From contig JAMPIV010000590.1 in NCBI GenBank assembly GCA_024509875.1, forward strand, positions 62,001-126,000: a stretch of 64,000 bases of DNA, given 5' to 3'. Positions within the stretch are counted from its first letter, which is position 1, and each line of letters starts with the position of its first letter. A program made the translations under genes and the position numbers. The stretch is from Oreohelix idahoensis (taxonomy: Eukaryota > Mollusca > Gastropoda > Stylommatophora > Oreohelicidae). Positions 47,472-58,046 of the stretch are shown one piece after another. A model generated the notes under the pieces. That model made no database searches. It saw only the letters and a program-made list of their open reading frames with translations, and was not told the origin of the DNA.

Positions 47472-47856
47472 GGATAAGACATTTATTCTTCGTAGTGACG
47501 CTTCATCCACCGGGATTGGAGCTGCACTAATGCAAGAGTACTCTGGAACTCTGCATCCTGTGATGTATATTTCTCGGAAATTAAATGCCGCAGAGAAGAA
47601 TTACTCGGTCCTAGACCGTGAATTATTGGCTATGGTTTGGTCAATCCTTAAACTGCAAAGATTTCTTCTGGGCGCGCATTTCATTGTGGAAACTGACCAG
47701 AAAGCTCTTACGGCTATTCAGAGTAAAAATCTGAAGAGCGCGAGATCAACGCGATATGCGATTGCTCTACAGCCATTTCATTTTTTGGTGCGAGCTATCC
47801 GTGGGTCAGAAAATGTGATGGCAGATATTTTGTCTAGATGCCCACATGATTCATAA
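47434..47856 (+). CDS. Pol part 4: RNase H
   Basis: Gypsy-type RNase H: LRSDASSTGIGAAL (catalytic D near 47497), NYSVLDRELLAMVW (E), FIVETDQKAL (D), and VMADILSRCPHDS with the terminal D. It closes with a TAA at 47854-47856, about 400 bp before the 3' LTR. No integrase or env follows, confirming that integrase is upstream. Confidence 0.85.
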   Translation: MFSTSPILVLPSKDKTFILRSDASSTGIGAALMQEYSGTLHPVMYISRKLNAAEKNYSVLDRELLAMVWSILKLQRFLLGAHFIVETDQKALTAIQSKNLKSARSTRYAIALQPFHFLVRAIRGSENVMADILSRCPHDS

Positions 47857-48259
47857 CTGTTATACAACTTTGATACAGTTGTTTCTATGTTGAAATGTGT
47901 ACACATATGTAATATATCATATATTGATTGTAACGCTACTTAGCGGTTCATTGATATTTATTCACCGCTGATCTTTCAATGTTTTTCGTCTTTGATGATC
48001 ATGATGTTAAGATATCTTAGATGGAATTTATGTATAAACTAATGTGGAAATTGGGTCATTGCTAATATTGTAGTATGCGTTGGTGACACCTCTCTGGAAA
48101 TATTTATACTTAGAGAAGTACTTTCTCTAAGGTCATAAAACTTATGTTTATCATCTGCGCATTGTTATTGGTGCGTTGTGAGCCTATTGTATGTTGCTCC
48201 TAGATGTATTTCAAAAAAAAAAATGTACCATTTTTTTTTTCCCGAGGGGTGTGGTAATC
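47857..48259 (+). other. 3' untranslated part with polypurine-like tract
   Basis: Non-coding. Just before the LTR a G-rich stretch (GAGGGGTGTGGTAATC, 48244-48259) is the likely polypurine tract, though it contains pyrimidines. An A run and a T run lie at 48212-48239. Confidence 0.5.
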
Positions 48260-49767
48260 TGTAGCGTGCATATTTTGACGCACATTTTACAAAAATCGAT
48301 ATGGCTATTTAATATGGGAAAAATATAGACATTCATTCATTTGTGTATGAAAATGCTGTTTATGGTAAAAGCGAGATAATCCATGTTTGATTCACACTTT
48401 TGATTATAGGAGTAATCGTTCTGGATATTGATCCAGCGCAAGGATATTGCGCTTGCGTTTGTACTTATTTTTTAGGGCCAGAAAATATATTAATTTGCTT
48501 ATTGTGTTTATGGCCTGAATTCATATGTATTACATATTATTAGTACAAGTAGAATCAGTCCTATATTGTATATTTTGGATGGGTAGGAGGGACTAGATTC
48601 TTGTATTCTTGCTAGCGGAAGTATGAGTTGTCTTGACAAGTCGTGATGAGTTCCGATGTACCGCTTACAAATGGCGAGGTACGTTTTTCTAGAGCTGGTC
48701 CTTTCGTCAAGAAAAAATGTCTTACGAAGTGGTTTTTTCTTCTGAAGGAGATGGTGTCTCTACGATAGTTTGTGTTAGAGACTCTCCTTATGTCAGTATA
48801 TAGATGATTCGGACTCCAGGTAAACCCAGCTCCTATTTTTGATGATCTCTCGTCGGTTAGGCCTAGCTTGACTTTTGTGCTTCGCTATGCTAGTGTCGTG
48901 TTTTGTATCGACGAAGATGACAGATTTTCCTGCAGCGGTTATGGCTACGTGAATTAACCTGATCACCGTAGAGCTGTATGGAAACATTTATGAAATCCTT
49001 TATATACCCATTATAAATTAACTCTGGCTTATATTCTCCTTCCTATGAATGAGTGAACGACAACTCAGGGAGACAGCCATGTTGGATTTCGGTCATCATA
49101 TGTTTTGATCACTGCCAAGAGAACGGATTATTTATCTTATTATCGGACAGTGACAGAGAGATCTCAATCCTGCTAGAAACCCCCCTTCGTGGTTTCATAA
49201 TCTATTCTACAAACTATGGACGTCAAGTAACTTTAGTTATTTATCGATTCGCCTTCACTGACGCATTTAGTCAGATAGGGGGATGTGGCCATAATGTATC
49301 ATGACATTGAACTTTTGATGTACTGCCCATTATTTCTGAATGTGTCATGACTTCAGATCTGCTATGTATACCTACAAATTGATATGTCAACAAACCATGA
49401 TGTACTCGTATGTCCCAGTGTGTACGTCTGAATAAATTGAGTAAACTAAGATTCCAGCAGTCTGCATTGGTGCCTTGTAGACAAGTGTATGAGTGATTAT
49501 ATTGGTCAGCACACGAACAGTACACCATTCGCGGTAATCACACTCTACACTACTACTTCATACATACACCATCCTGCGTCGGCTGAAGTGACCAAGTTTA
49601 GGGCCTGCTTCCCCTGGAGCCTTTGCCTTCCCTAACTCAGGACTAGGGTGAGTTACCCATTTACAGCTGGGTAGACTGGAGCATGCCTGATCTCAACAAC
49701 ACACCACTCTTCCTTACAGAGCATCCAGTGTGTGTGTGAAAGCAACTTGACAGATTGAAACTTTACA
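48260..49767 (+). repeat. 3' LTR (1508 bp)
   Basis: By eye it differs from the 5' LTR by one extra T (near 48731) and three substitutions (near 48916, 49495 and 49553). AATAAA lies at 49431-49436. It carries the same SINE A fragment. Confidence 0.95.
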
Positions 49768-49772
49768 GGCAG
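49768..49772. repeat. Target-site duplication, right (GGCAG)
   Basis: Exact match to 40481-40485. Confidence 0.9.
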
Positions 49773-49847
49773 TATATAGGGCCGATTTTCTCAAGCACTC
49801 GTGACCTGGAGGTAGTTTTCAAGGCCGGTATGTTTGAAGTGAGCGTC

Positions 49848-49985
49848 GGTTTGGCTGTGTTGTTAGAGCTCTTGCCTCTCTCGGCGAAATTACTGGGTTC
49901 ATGGATCGAACCCTGGTAGCGACACGTTCCTGTTCAACCCGCTGTAAATTGGTACTTGAATTTGCCTGAGTTAGGTAGGACAAAC
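49848..49985 (+). mobile_element. SINE family A fragment (plus strand)
   Basis: GTTAGAGCTCTTGCCTCTCT, GGATCGAACCCTGG (B box), GACACGTTCC...CCGCTGTAAATTGGTACTTG and CTGAGTTAGG. These are the head and first body part only. Confidence 0.65.
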
Positions 49986-50084
49986 TTCACATTTTATGCA
50001 TGACGGAAGTTTATTTGTCCCGGTTTGTCCCGTTTTTACATTTTATTAATCCTCATTCAACTTCCTTTACAACTAAAAATATTC

Positions 50085-50335
50085 CAATAGCAGATACTGT
50101 CGTAGGGTAATGAAGTGATAGAGACTTCACTTAAAAAAATAGATCCAGCTTCGACAGGTGGGGTTACCAGTTTCGTTCCTCGCTGCCATTGCCTTCCCTA
50201 ATGCAAGAACACAGTCGGGCACCCAATTACAGCTGAGAAAGCTGGAGCGTGACGTCACCGTGTTTATAATCCGGTACTTTTGGTGTGGTAGACCAGCGCT
50301 CTAACCACTCTGACTATCGGACGTTCCCTTTACCT
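50085..50335 (-). mobile_element. tRNA-derived SINE, family A (minus strand)
   Basis: ATAGCAGATACTGTCGTAGG, GTGATAGAGACTTCACTT, CCAGCTTCGACAGGTGGGG, CACCCAATTACAGCTGAG, GTAGACCAGCGCTCTAACCA and CTGACTATCGGAC. The order is complete. The B box is mutated. Confidence 0.75.
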
Positions 50336-53090
50336 TTACAACTATGTATAATATTAACGTACTTTTTAAAAAACTCAGTGAGAATCGACCCTTAATTTTT
50401 TACACTATGTGAAAACTCAAAGCCACAGGAAATTCAATGCGTAAAGCATGGAAAACCCACTATGTCTTATAAGAGTTAGCAAATTTACTTACGTGAAATT
50501 ATTTTATACCAGCAAGCGTAATTTTCTCAATATCTTTCATACTACTCCTTAAAGTTGTTATAATAAGCCTTCCATATTTTGATTTCTTAAATGTATGGTT
50601 TTTGTTTTACCCAGGCAAGTTAAGGATATCTGTTTTTGTGCCTTTCACATATGACCTAACAATCAATTTTAGTCATGCAGAAGCTACTATGAAACTAATG
50701 AAGCTTGAGCTTCAGGGCCCCCAAGTCCAGTTTTCTCTATAATACGTTCTTTCCCATCCCCCATCTATTTTCTTTTTTTCTCCAAGAGTTCAAGCTTCGA
50801 GGCCCCCAAAATGTAGATACGCCACTGGAATTGAAACTATCATAAATAACACCAGAACTACTAAATTCAGATGTACAGCCGAACTCTTGACCTCTTCACC
50901 TTGCGCGCGTGGACGGTATATTTATCAATATTCCTGGTTAACAACAGGCAATTTGGAGGCTTCACACCATCATGCCGTTGGTCCTTTCAGCGGAACCGGA
51001 AGTCCGCAAGCCCTTGAAGTTTTGCAGACCTTTCCGTTGAAGCGCATTGGGATATGTCAAAGCAGATGATGAGATCTCTGGCAATGGAAGCTAATCTCAG
51101 GTTGTTTTGGTTACGTTTGTCGTATTCGGTGTGTTTCGGCTTTTGGCGTTTCATTTGTTTTGCTTTTGAGGTTTTGGTTTTCGTTAGGACGTGTGCAGTT
51201 GTAGAACACTAGGGGTTCTGTTTACTGCCTGTGTCTGATAAGACATGCGTAATTTATACTTTTTTGCCTCTTTTTTTCTCCCATCTCTGTATACATCCAT
51301 CTATTCGTTTATCCGTCCTTTAGTTCGTTCATCTGTTTATCTACTACTTAATTAACTCTTGTCCAGTCGACATCGCTACCAAGTTATCTTTTTTTTTTTC
51401 CTTTTGGTCATTCTCTCCGTTAGATTGTGGACCTGTCTATCCATTTCTGGTTCTATCTATTAAAAGGATACAATAGAAAAGAGTGAGAGCCATCATCATC
51501 GTCATCATCACCATCATCATCATCACTATTTATTTGACTGTTCCTCGTCTTTTTTTTCTAACTTTCAAACGGTACACCCGTCTTTAATTTTTTCTGTATT
51601 TCTGTTAATTTGCTATATATTTATCTGGTACATAACTAATGCTGACTTCATTACCACAACAGGTAAAATGTCGATTGAAATCTTGTGAAATTTTACCCTG
51701 TTAATTGCATGTGTTATTTCACACTGCTAATTTCATGTGATAATTCAACTATGTAATGTATGCGATGTTTCACTCATGACTTTCGCCAATAGCTAACATA
51801 TCTAAAACAAAAAGAACCTTACGAACATCGTAGAAAACATCTCTAAAAACATAAAAGCCCGACAGCAAGCAACAAGGAATAAGGTAAAGCAACCGAAATA
51901 CAGATGTTCTTTATCCGACAGTTTCATACAAAACAGACATCGCAGTTCCTACCGATTTCTCGAAGATTTCAGCGGTGTTGGGTGTTTGATCGATACAAGA
52001 ATCCATATAAATATAACAGCCTCCAGGTTGAGTGCGCAGTGAATCACCTCTTATAACAGCAGGTTGGGAACATGTATGTGATCATACATGCATGAGGAAG
52101 AGTTGAAGAAAAGAAAAAAAAAGGGAAAGGGGGGGGGGGGGGGGTTTAAAAGCATACATTGTAGTCATATAATTTTTTGGGTCGCTCTCTTGTCCACTAC
52201 GGCCGTATTCTGTGGCAGTTGTTGTACTGATGTATTACATGCTTTTCAGTGGCGGCACCCTTTTCTTTCTCCGCTATGTAGCAAATATTTGATAGTGTCA
52301 AATCATTTGACACTCCTTTCTGTTGATAATTCATCACATTTGCTCTGCGCTTCTCAGCTTTGCTAAGATTAGCGCAGGTAACACCCAGATGGGCCTGAGC
52401 AGTTTGCGCATAGTTTTGTTTGTCCAAGCTGTGCCAGGCCATAAAATTACTCGCCCGTAGACGGATTTTGTGTGCACAAGCGACGGAGCAAGAGATTACT
52501 TGTCTGTGCGACACATTTTGGACAGACATGAATGACATCATCATTTCCTGTCCACCTGATTTTAAATGAAAGTAAGATGTTTCATCTGAAACTCATTGCC
52601 GAGAGAATGTACGGACATGTCACTTCCATATATGGGAGACGTGACCTTTTGCATCACGCACAGAATTTTTCCTACGTGGACACGTTTTTAATTACCCCAC
52701 AAAACACGCATGTTTGAAACGATTGAAGCCCTGCTTAGCATCGTAAAAAACAAATGCGGGGGAAGACAGAGCCATATAACCCGACGAGTTTGCAGTCGAG
52801 TTCGCTGTGAGAATCGCTTGCCAAGACGACCACCAGACTGCCAGAGTTAGAAACAAAATTTACTTATCCGACCGGACTTTTGTTGGAGTACTTTGAAGGA
52901 CTTAAACAGCCCAGGAAAACTCTATCATTTTAATAAGGAAAACCAGGATCTGAGGAAACTGAAAACACAGAGTCATAGTGAGAATTCATTGTTAACATAA
53001 CAACACGCTAGTTTCTTAAAGAGAACTACAAGCATAAGTAGTCCCAAGTTCCACATGGAGCAGGGAGTGAAAGATGAAAGAAATGATGTA
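50336..53090. other. Non-coding; simple repeats and a possible MITE end
   Basis: 50690-50830 has two pieces, GAAGCTTGAGCTTCAGGGCCCCC and AGCTTCGAGGCCCCC, ending GTAGATACGCCACTG. Its complement CAGTGGCGTATC resembles hAT-type ends. (CAT)n occurs at about 51490-51530 and a G run at 52130-52143. Minus-strand 52197-52544 is open for 115 codons, but no domain was recognised. Confidence 0.35.
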
Positions 53091-53094
53091 CATT

Positions 53095-53345
53095 CTAATT
53101 ATAATATCTACATTTTCAAACCAGTGTAAATGTCTATGTAATATATTCACTTTAAAAATAAAGAAAGTTTTCAAGCTTTTCAACCAGTGTAGATGTAAAT
53201 GAAAACATATTTTATCTATATTGTGAACATTTTTCAAACAGTGTAGATGTAAATGTAAACATATTCTATCTATACTATTAACCTTTTCATTTGAATGTAA
53301 AGTAAATATAAAGCTATTCAATTTAAATGTAAAGAAAGTGTTCTC
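53095..53345. repeat. Diverged tandem repeat, ~60-bp unit, about 4 copies
   Basis: The recurring core is TTTTCAAACCAGTGTAGATG then TAAATGTAAACATATT(C/T)TATCTATA. It lies just upstream of the LINE. Confidence 0.75.
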
Positions 53346-53452
53346 TCGAGAGATTAAGCTTAATTCTCATCGATGGTAGAGTCTGGGGTAGATGGGATGG
53401 TGGAATAGGAAGATGGGGACATATATGTGTCGGGAAACTCAATACTCAGATG

Positions 53453-53462
53453 GTATTCGTTT
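53453..53462. repeat. LINE target-site duplication, left (GTATTCGTTT)
   Basis: The 10-bp GTATTCGTTT matches exactly the sequence directly after the (GAA)n tail at 57911-57920. Confidence 0.85.
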
Positions 53463-56400
53463 ACCTTGTCGTGGTTAGAGAGCTTGAGTGCCCCAATGAT
53501 CCCGGGAGCTATGCCGGCGGGAGTTTTACTCCTGGCAGGGTCACCCAAGCCGGACAGGTCCTTGTTGAGGGGTCAGACTAAATGAGCTGTGGAGTAGGTG
53601 GAACCCTATAGGTGTAGATGCAGAACCCACTGGCGAGTGGTACATGCTCTGGTCTGCACCAATCCACCCCCACTTCATGGGACAAATGCTTTCTTGCCTC
53701 ATTCTTTACTGTTTGTCCTCTATCCTTTAAAGCCAGGGAGTAAACCCTGAAAAAAAAAAATCAGTGCAGGAGGAGCACGATAGTCTTGGTTGACAATCCA
53801 CCTAAGAGAAGGACAACTTCACACAAACCCTGGTAGGAAAGACTCATTAGTCCGGAAAGACAGCTCTCCTAGGAGAGACAACTCTGATGTAAAACAACTG
53901 CTGCCATGCAGGAAGGTCACGGAAAACCAGAGGCTAGGGAAGCAGTGCCGAACAAATGCATGCTGAAGACGGATGCACTGGGCTGCAAGGCGCACAACAT
54001 AGTGCAACGCAAACCGCCTTGAGATGACAGACACAAATGTGACTCAACGAGATGGTGCTCGACCCAAGGAGTCCCGCCAGGTGGGAAGAGTGCCGGACCC
54101 CCTGCCTCGAAGGGGTCCAACCAAAGCTACTGGTGGTCACCTATCTCCGCATCGTGCAGCCAGGGCGCGGAATATTAGGGCAAATGCGACTGGCCAAAAC
54201 ACCCAGGATAGAACACTAAATATACTCCAATGGAATGCAGAAGGTGTCCTAAAGAAGAAACTACCGCTCACTAAAACACTACATGATGAGCAAATTGACA
54301 TAGCCTGCATTCAGGAAACACACCTAAACACAAACCACAGATTTTCTGTAAGAGGATATGAAAACCTCCGGCTTGATAGAGAGGGACACAAGCGAGGAGT
54401 ACTCATGTTAATCAGAAACTCCTTGCCTAGCAGAGAGCTTTCTGTTGCTACAAACGGTCAAGCGGAAATTATAGGAGCTGATATCACTATAGATGACCAG
54501 ACTTTTAGAGTATACAACCTATATCCCCCCCCCCCAGATAGAGATATTTCACTAGCCACAATGGAGATTAGGCGCACCAACTGCCTGGTTGTCGGTGATT
54601 TCAACAGTCATTCAGAAAGGTGGGGTTACACAGAGGCTGATACCCGTGGCATTGAGGTAGAGGACTGGGAGATTGACTCAAATCTACAAATCATCAATAG
54701 AGCAGATGATACACCCAGCTTCTACTCAAGAAGATGGCAATCGACCTCGACACCCGACCTTGCCTTCTCAACAGGAGACATCAACCATAAGATTGAACGC
54801 ATTGTGCTCAACCAATTGACAGGCAGTGACCACAAACCGATCAAACTAATGATCAATATGGAACATACAATCCACTTCCATAAACCATTACCCCGCTGGA
54901 ACTACAAAAATGCCAACTGGAACAAGTTCTCAGCACTGACAGATGAATACTGTGGTTCCATAAACACCCAAAACAAAAGAATTGGAGAAATAGCTGACGG
55001 ATTTAATAAAGCAGTTCTGAAAGCTGCCCTAGAATCAATACCACGAGGGGCGAGAAAAGATTATAAGCCGTACTGGACAGAAGAACTCGAAGAACTGGAA
55101 GAACAGGTAACAGAGGCCAGACATGTAGCAGAAAAGGACAAAACAGTTGAGGCCAACATCGCTTACAAAGCTATCTCTGCAAAATACAGGAAAACGTTAA
55201 ACTGTTCAGCCAAAAATAGTTGGATCAAAACAACAGAAAGTCTTAACCTCGACAAAGATGGAAGAAAATTATGGAGGCTTGCCAAAGCCTTAAATGATGA
55301 GGAATGTAAAAATAAGGAAATAGCCATACAACAAAATGAGAAAATACTCACAAAGAAAGAAGCAGCTAATGTTTTTGCTCAAAAATTCTCACTTGAGAGC
55401 CAGATAAATGTTCCACCGGACAGAAAACAGGAAATTACCAAAGAGCAAGAAATTTACCAAAATATACCAACTGTTCCAGAAGAGCACATGACAGCAAACC
55501 TCACCATGAGAGAGCTAGAGGCAGCCATTGTATCCCTTAAACAAAGAAAGTCACCTGGAAAAGACAGGGTAACAAATGACATGCTTAAAGAGCTAGGGCC
55601 TAATGCCAAGAAAGTCCTCCTCAAGATTATGAACTATAGCTGGAAGCGTGGAATTGTACCACAAGCCTGGAAAGAAGCAGTACTAGTTCCAATCCTCAAA
55701 AAGGACAAAGACCGAATGGATCCCAACAGCTACAGACCCATCAGCCTTCTAAGCTGCACGGGAAAGCTTATGGAGAGAATGATCAATACCAGATTAAGTT
55801 GGCACCTCGAAGAAAAACAAATTTTACTGCACCAACAGGCAGGCTTCAGGCAGCATAGGTCTACAGAGGACCAAGTCACCTACATTGCACAGGAAATCGA
55901 AGATGCTTTCCAAGAAGGAAAGCACACTTTAGCAGTCTGGGTAGACATGGAGAAAGCATTTGATAAAGTTTGGAAAGATGGGCTAAGAGTTAAAATGCTT
56001 AAATATGGAGTCTGTGGAAGAATGTATAACTGGATCAGCCACTACCTAACAAACAGAACAGCTAGAGTGCAGGTGCACGGACAGTTAAGCAAAAAGACTA
56101 CAATGGAACATGGAGTTCCACAGGGTGGGGTCCTTTCCCCAACACTCTTCCTCATATATATAAATGATATAACAGAAAACATCCACAAGAATGTCCACAA
56201 CTCTCTCTATGCTGATGACCTGGCCATGTGGACTTCAGAAGAATACATCACCACAGCAAGAGTGCGCATGCAGGATTCACTGCTAGCCCTTGAAAGTTGG
56301 TCCAGAAAGTGGTTGCTCAAAATAAATGAACAAAAAACTACACACACTATTTTTACCTTGTCAAATAAACCACAGCAAGCAAAGCTACAACTAAATGGGC

Positions 56401-57910
56401 AGGCAGTACGAGAAGATGAAACACCAACATACTTAGGAATCACACTAGACCGCCGAATGACGTGGAAATCACAGATAAACAAAATACAGCTAAGGGCAAA
56501 ACTTCGCATGGCCATCATGAAAAAGTTAGCTGGTACCACATGGGGTGCTGATGAGAATATCCTCAAAAAGCTGTACACAGGCAGAGTCAGACCTGCTATG
56601 GAATACGGCATCACAGCTTGGTCGACGGCAGCAAAGTCAAATTTTGACAGAGTAAACAGACTCCAAAATCAAGCAGCACGTATTATAACAGGGGCCCTAA
56701 AGTCCACACAAATCAACCATATGGAAAACATTATAGGGCTACAGCCAATGGAGGATAGACGTGACAGCAGAGTCCTACAACAAGCTGAAAAATTTAAGAG
56801 ACTCGAAGGACACCCCATGTTCCAAAGAATGAATAGGCTAGGAAGAGGCAGGCTCAAGCGAACTAACTTTGTAGCCCAAGCAAAAGAAAAAATTAGCAAA
56901 AATACCATGCTAGCAAGCTCAGTTGCAAAGAAAATCCCAACAAGCTCAACTATCCCACTGTGGAAAATAAGATGCTTTCCTGAGTTAAAATCTGATATTC
57001 CAGGCATTGAAAGTAAGGGAACACAGACAGAAACACAAAGAAAGTGTATAGCAACCAAGTATATTGACCAAAAATTCCCAGCAAAGCTTTGGACACATGC
57101 ATATACTGATGGTTCAGCAAAAAATGCAGTTGAAAATGGGGGTGCCGGCATCCTCATAAAATTAAAAAATAGAATCCACTCAATGGCAATTGCCACTGGC
57201 AAATACTGCAATAACTTCAGTGCTGAAGTAGAAGCCCTGAAACAGGCAGCTGAAACTCTTATTGAATGCAAAGCACAGGCAGAAAAACAGATAGTAATCT
57301 TTACAGATGCCCTCTCATTAATATCAGCGCTGAAGAGCCACCAAACTAAAGGATTGAAAGATCTGATAATCTCCCTTGAAAGACTGGCCAAATGCTTCAA
57401 CAAGTGCACTATCCAGTGGATACCAGCCCATTGCAACACACCAGGAAATGAGGAGGCAGACAAACTTGCTAAGGAAGGAGGTGCCTTACAACAAAATGAT
57501 ATAGAGACAACTTACGCAACGGCAAAGACTATTATAAAGGCTACATTCAAGTCCAAATGGGAAAGAGAGCATCCAGGCCATTTGAAAAATGATGCATATC
57601 ATCAACTATCCAGGAAAGAACAGGTCATCATTTTTCGGCTACGCACTGGACACAACAGATTGAGATACCATCTATACCACAAATTCAAGATTGGTGCAAC
57701 AGATCTCTGCACCTGCGGTACCAGCCCGATGACGGTCGAACACCTCCTGCAGTATTGCCCAGCCTACAGTAATGAACGGAGTAGCATATGGCAACAGCCC
57801 ACTTCTGTCAACGAAAAACTGTTTGGAGATGTCGGGAACCTTGGGTTGACTACTGCCTTTATTAGAGTCATAAATGTGGAAGTCTGAAGGCGAACGAGGA
57901 AGAAGAAGAA
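53463..57910 (+). mobile_element. Full-length I-group non-LTR retrotransposon (LINE)
   Basis: The element is 4448 bp, bounded by an exact 10-bp duplication. It starts ACCTTGTCGTGGTTAGAG and ends AACGAGGAAGAAGAAGAA. A ~560-bp leader without a long ORF is followed by a single intact ORF. The 3' UTR is only ~23 bp, so the (GAA)n tail follows the stop almost directly. An endonuclease-RT-RNase H single-ORF layout fits the I/Nimb/Ingi group. The exact clade needs a phylogeny. The intact ORF and the perfect duplication imply recent activity. Confidence 0.9.
54024..57887 (+). CDS. LINE ORF2-type protein: endonuclease, RT, RNase H (1287 aa)
   Basis: The intact protein has an Arg-rich N-terminus of ~60 residues. 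The APE-type endonuclease follows, with N71 (LQWNAEG), E98 (IQETH), D192/N194 (VGDFNSH) and D269-H270 (GSDHKP). RT covers about residues 545-800 with YRPISLLSC, D641 (VDMEKAFDKVW), GVPQGGVLSP at 697 and the catalytic YADD at 729-732. RNase H has D1029 (YTDGSAKN), E1068 (SAEVEAL), D1095 (FTDALS) and D1146 (EEADKLAK). The C-terminal zinc motif is C1229-x-C1231-x8-H1240-x4-C1245. It nicks target DNA, primes reverse transcription on it and copies its own RNA. All catalytic residues are present. No separate ORF1 is visible, so RNA binding may rest on the N-terminus or the CCHC tail. Confidence 0.95.
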   Translation: MTDTNVTQRDGARPKESRQVGRVPDPLPRRGPTKATGGHLSPHRAARARNIRANATGQNTQDRTLNILQWNAEGVLKKKLPLTKTLHDEQIDIACIQETHLNTNHRFSVRGYENLRLDREGHKRGVLMLIRNSLPSRELSVATNGQAEIIGADITIDDQTFRVYNLYPPPPDRDISLATMEIRRTNCLVVGDFNSHSERWGYTEADTRGIEVEDWEIDSNLQIINRADDTPSFYSRRWQSTSTPDLAFSTGDINHKIERIVLNQLTGSDHKPIKLMINMEHTIHFHKPLPRWNYKNANWNKFSALTDEYCGSINTQNKRIGEIADGFNKAVLKAALESIPRGARKDYKPYWTEELEELEEQVTEARHVAEKDKTVEANIAYKAISAKYRKTLNCSAKNSWIKTTESLNLDKDGRKLWRLAKALNDEECKNKEIAIQQNEKILTKKEAANVFAQKFSLESQINVPPDRKQEITKEQEIYQNIPTVPEEHMTANLTMRELEAAIVSLKQRKSPGKDRVTNDMLKELGPNAKKVLLKIMNYSWKRGIVPQAWKEAVLVPILKKDKDRMDPNSYRPISLLSCTGKLMERMINTRLSWHLEEKQILLHQQAGFRQHRSTEDQVTYIAQEIEDAFQEGKHTLAVWVDMEKAFDKVWKDGLRVKMLKYGVCGRMYNWISHYLTNRTARVQVHGQLSKKTTMEHGVPQGGVLSPTLFLIYINDITENIHKNVHNSLYADDLAMWTSEEYITTARVRMQDSLLALESWSRKWLLKINEQKTTHTIFTLSNKPQQAKLQLNGQAVREDETPTYLGITLDRRMTWKSQINKIQLRAKLRMAIMKKLAGTTWGADENILKKLYTGRVRPAMEYGITAWSTAAKSNFDRVNRLQNQAARIITGALKSTQINHMENIIGLQPMEDRRDSRVLQQAEKFKRLEGHPMFQRMNRLGRGRLKRTNFVAQAKEKISKNTMLASSVAKKIPTSSTIPLWKIRCFPELKSDIPGIESKGTQTETQRKCIATKYIDQKFPAKLWTHAYTDGSAKNAVENGGAGILIKLKNRIHSMAIATGKYCNNFSAEVEALKQAAETLIECKAQAEKQIVIFTDALSLISALKSHQTKGLKDLIISLERLAKCFNKCTIQWIPAHCNTPGNEEADKLAKEGGALQQNDIETTYATAKTIIKATFKSKWEREHPGHLKNDAYHQLSRKEQVIIFRLRTGHNRLRYHLYHKFKIGATDLCTCGTSPMTVEHLLQYCPAYSNERSSIWQQPTSVNEKLFGDVGNLGLTTAFIRVINVEV

Positions 57911-58046
57911 GTATTCGTTTCTCTTCTTTTACCATACTAGTTGGTGGTACCAGTTGGGTAAATGTGGAAGTCTGAAGGCGAACGAGGAAGAAGAAGAAGT
58001 ATTCGTTTCTCTTCTTTTACCATACTAGTTGGTGGTACCAGTTGAG
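57871..58046. repeat. 88-bp tandem duplication across the LINE 3' junction
   Basis: 57871-57958 and 57959-58046 are near-identical direct copies. Each contains the last ~40 bp of the LINE (GTGGAAGTCTGAAGGCGAAC, (GAA)n), the target-duplication sequence GTATTCGTTT and ~38 bp of flank (ACCATACTAGTTGGTGGTAC). The duplication therefore arose after the LINE inserted. Confidence 0.9.

Larger units (their letters stand above)
40486..49767 (+). mobile_element. Full-length Gmr1-type Ty3/gypsy LTR retrotransposon
   Basis: The element is 9282 bp with two LTRs, a 5-bp target duplication, gag and pol. Pol domains run protease, integrase, reverse transcriptase, RNase H. This is the Ty1/copia order, but RT (YLDD), RNase H and the GPY/F-type integrase tail are all gypsy-like. 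The known group with this layout is Gmr1, first described in cod and then other deuterostomes. The LTRs differ by about four changes in ~1507 bp, so the insertion is recent. No envelope gene is present. The coding region is interrupted by about eight frameshifts and one TGA. Confidence 0.9.

Noticed and set aside
47857..48259. Envelope gene between RNase H and the 3' LTR
   Set aside because: Only ~400 bp of non-coding sequence is present.
56669..57463. 264-codon minus-strand ORF
   Set aside because: Antisense shadow of the LINE RNase H region.
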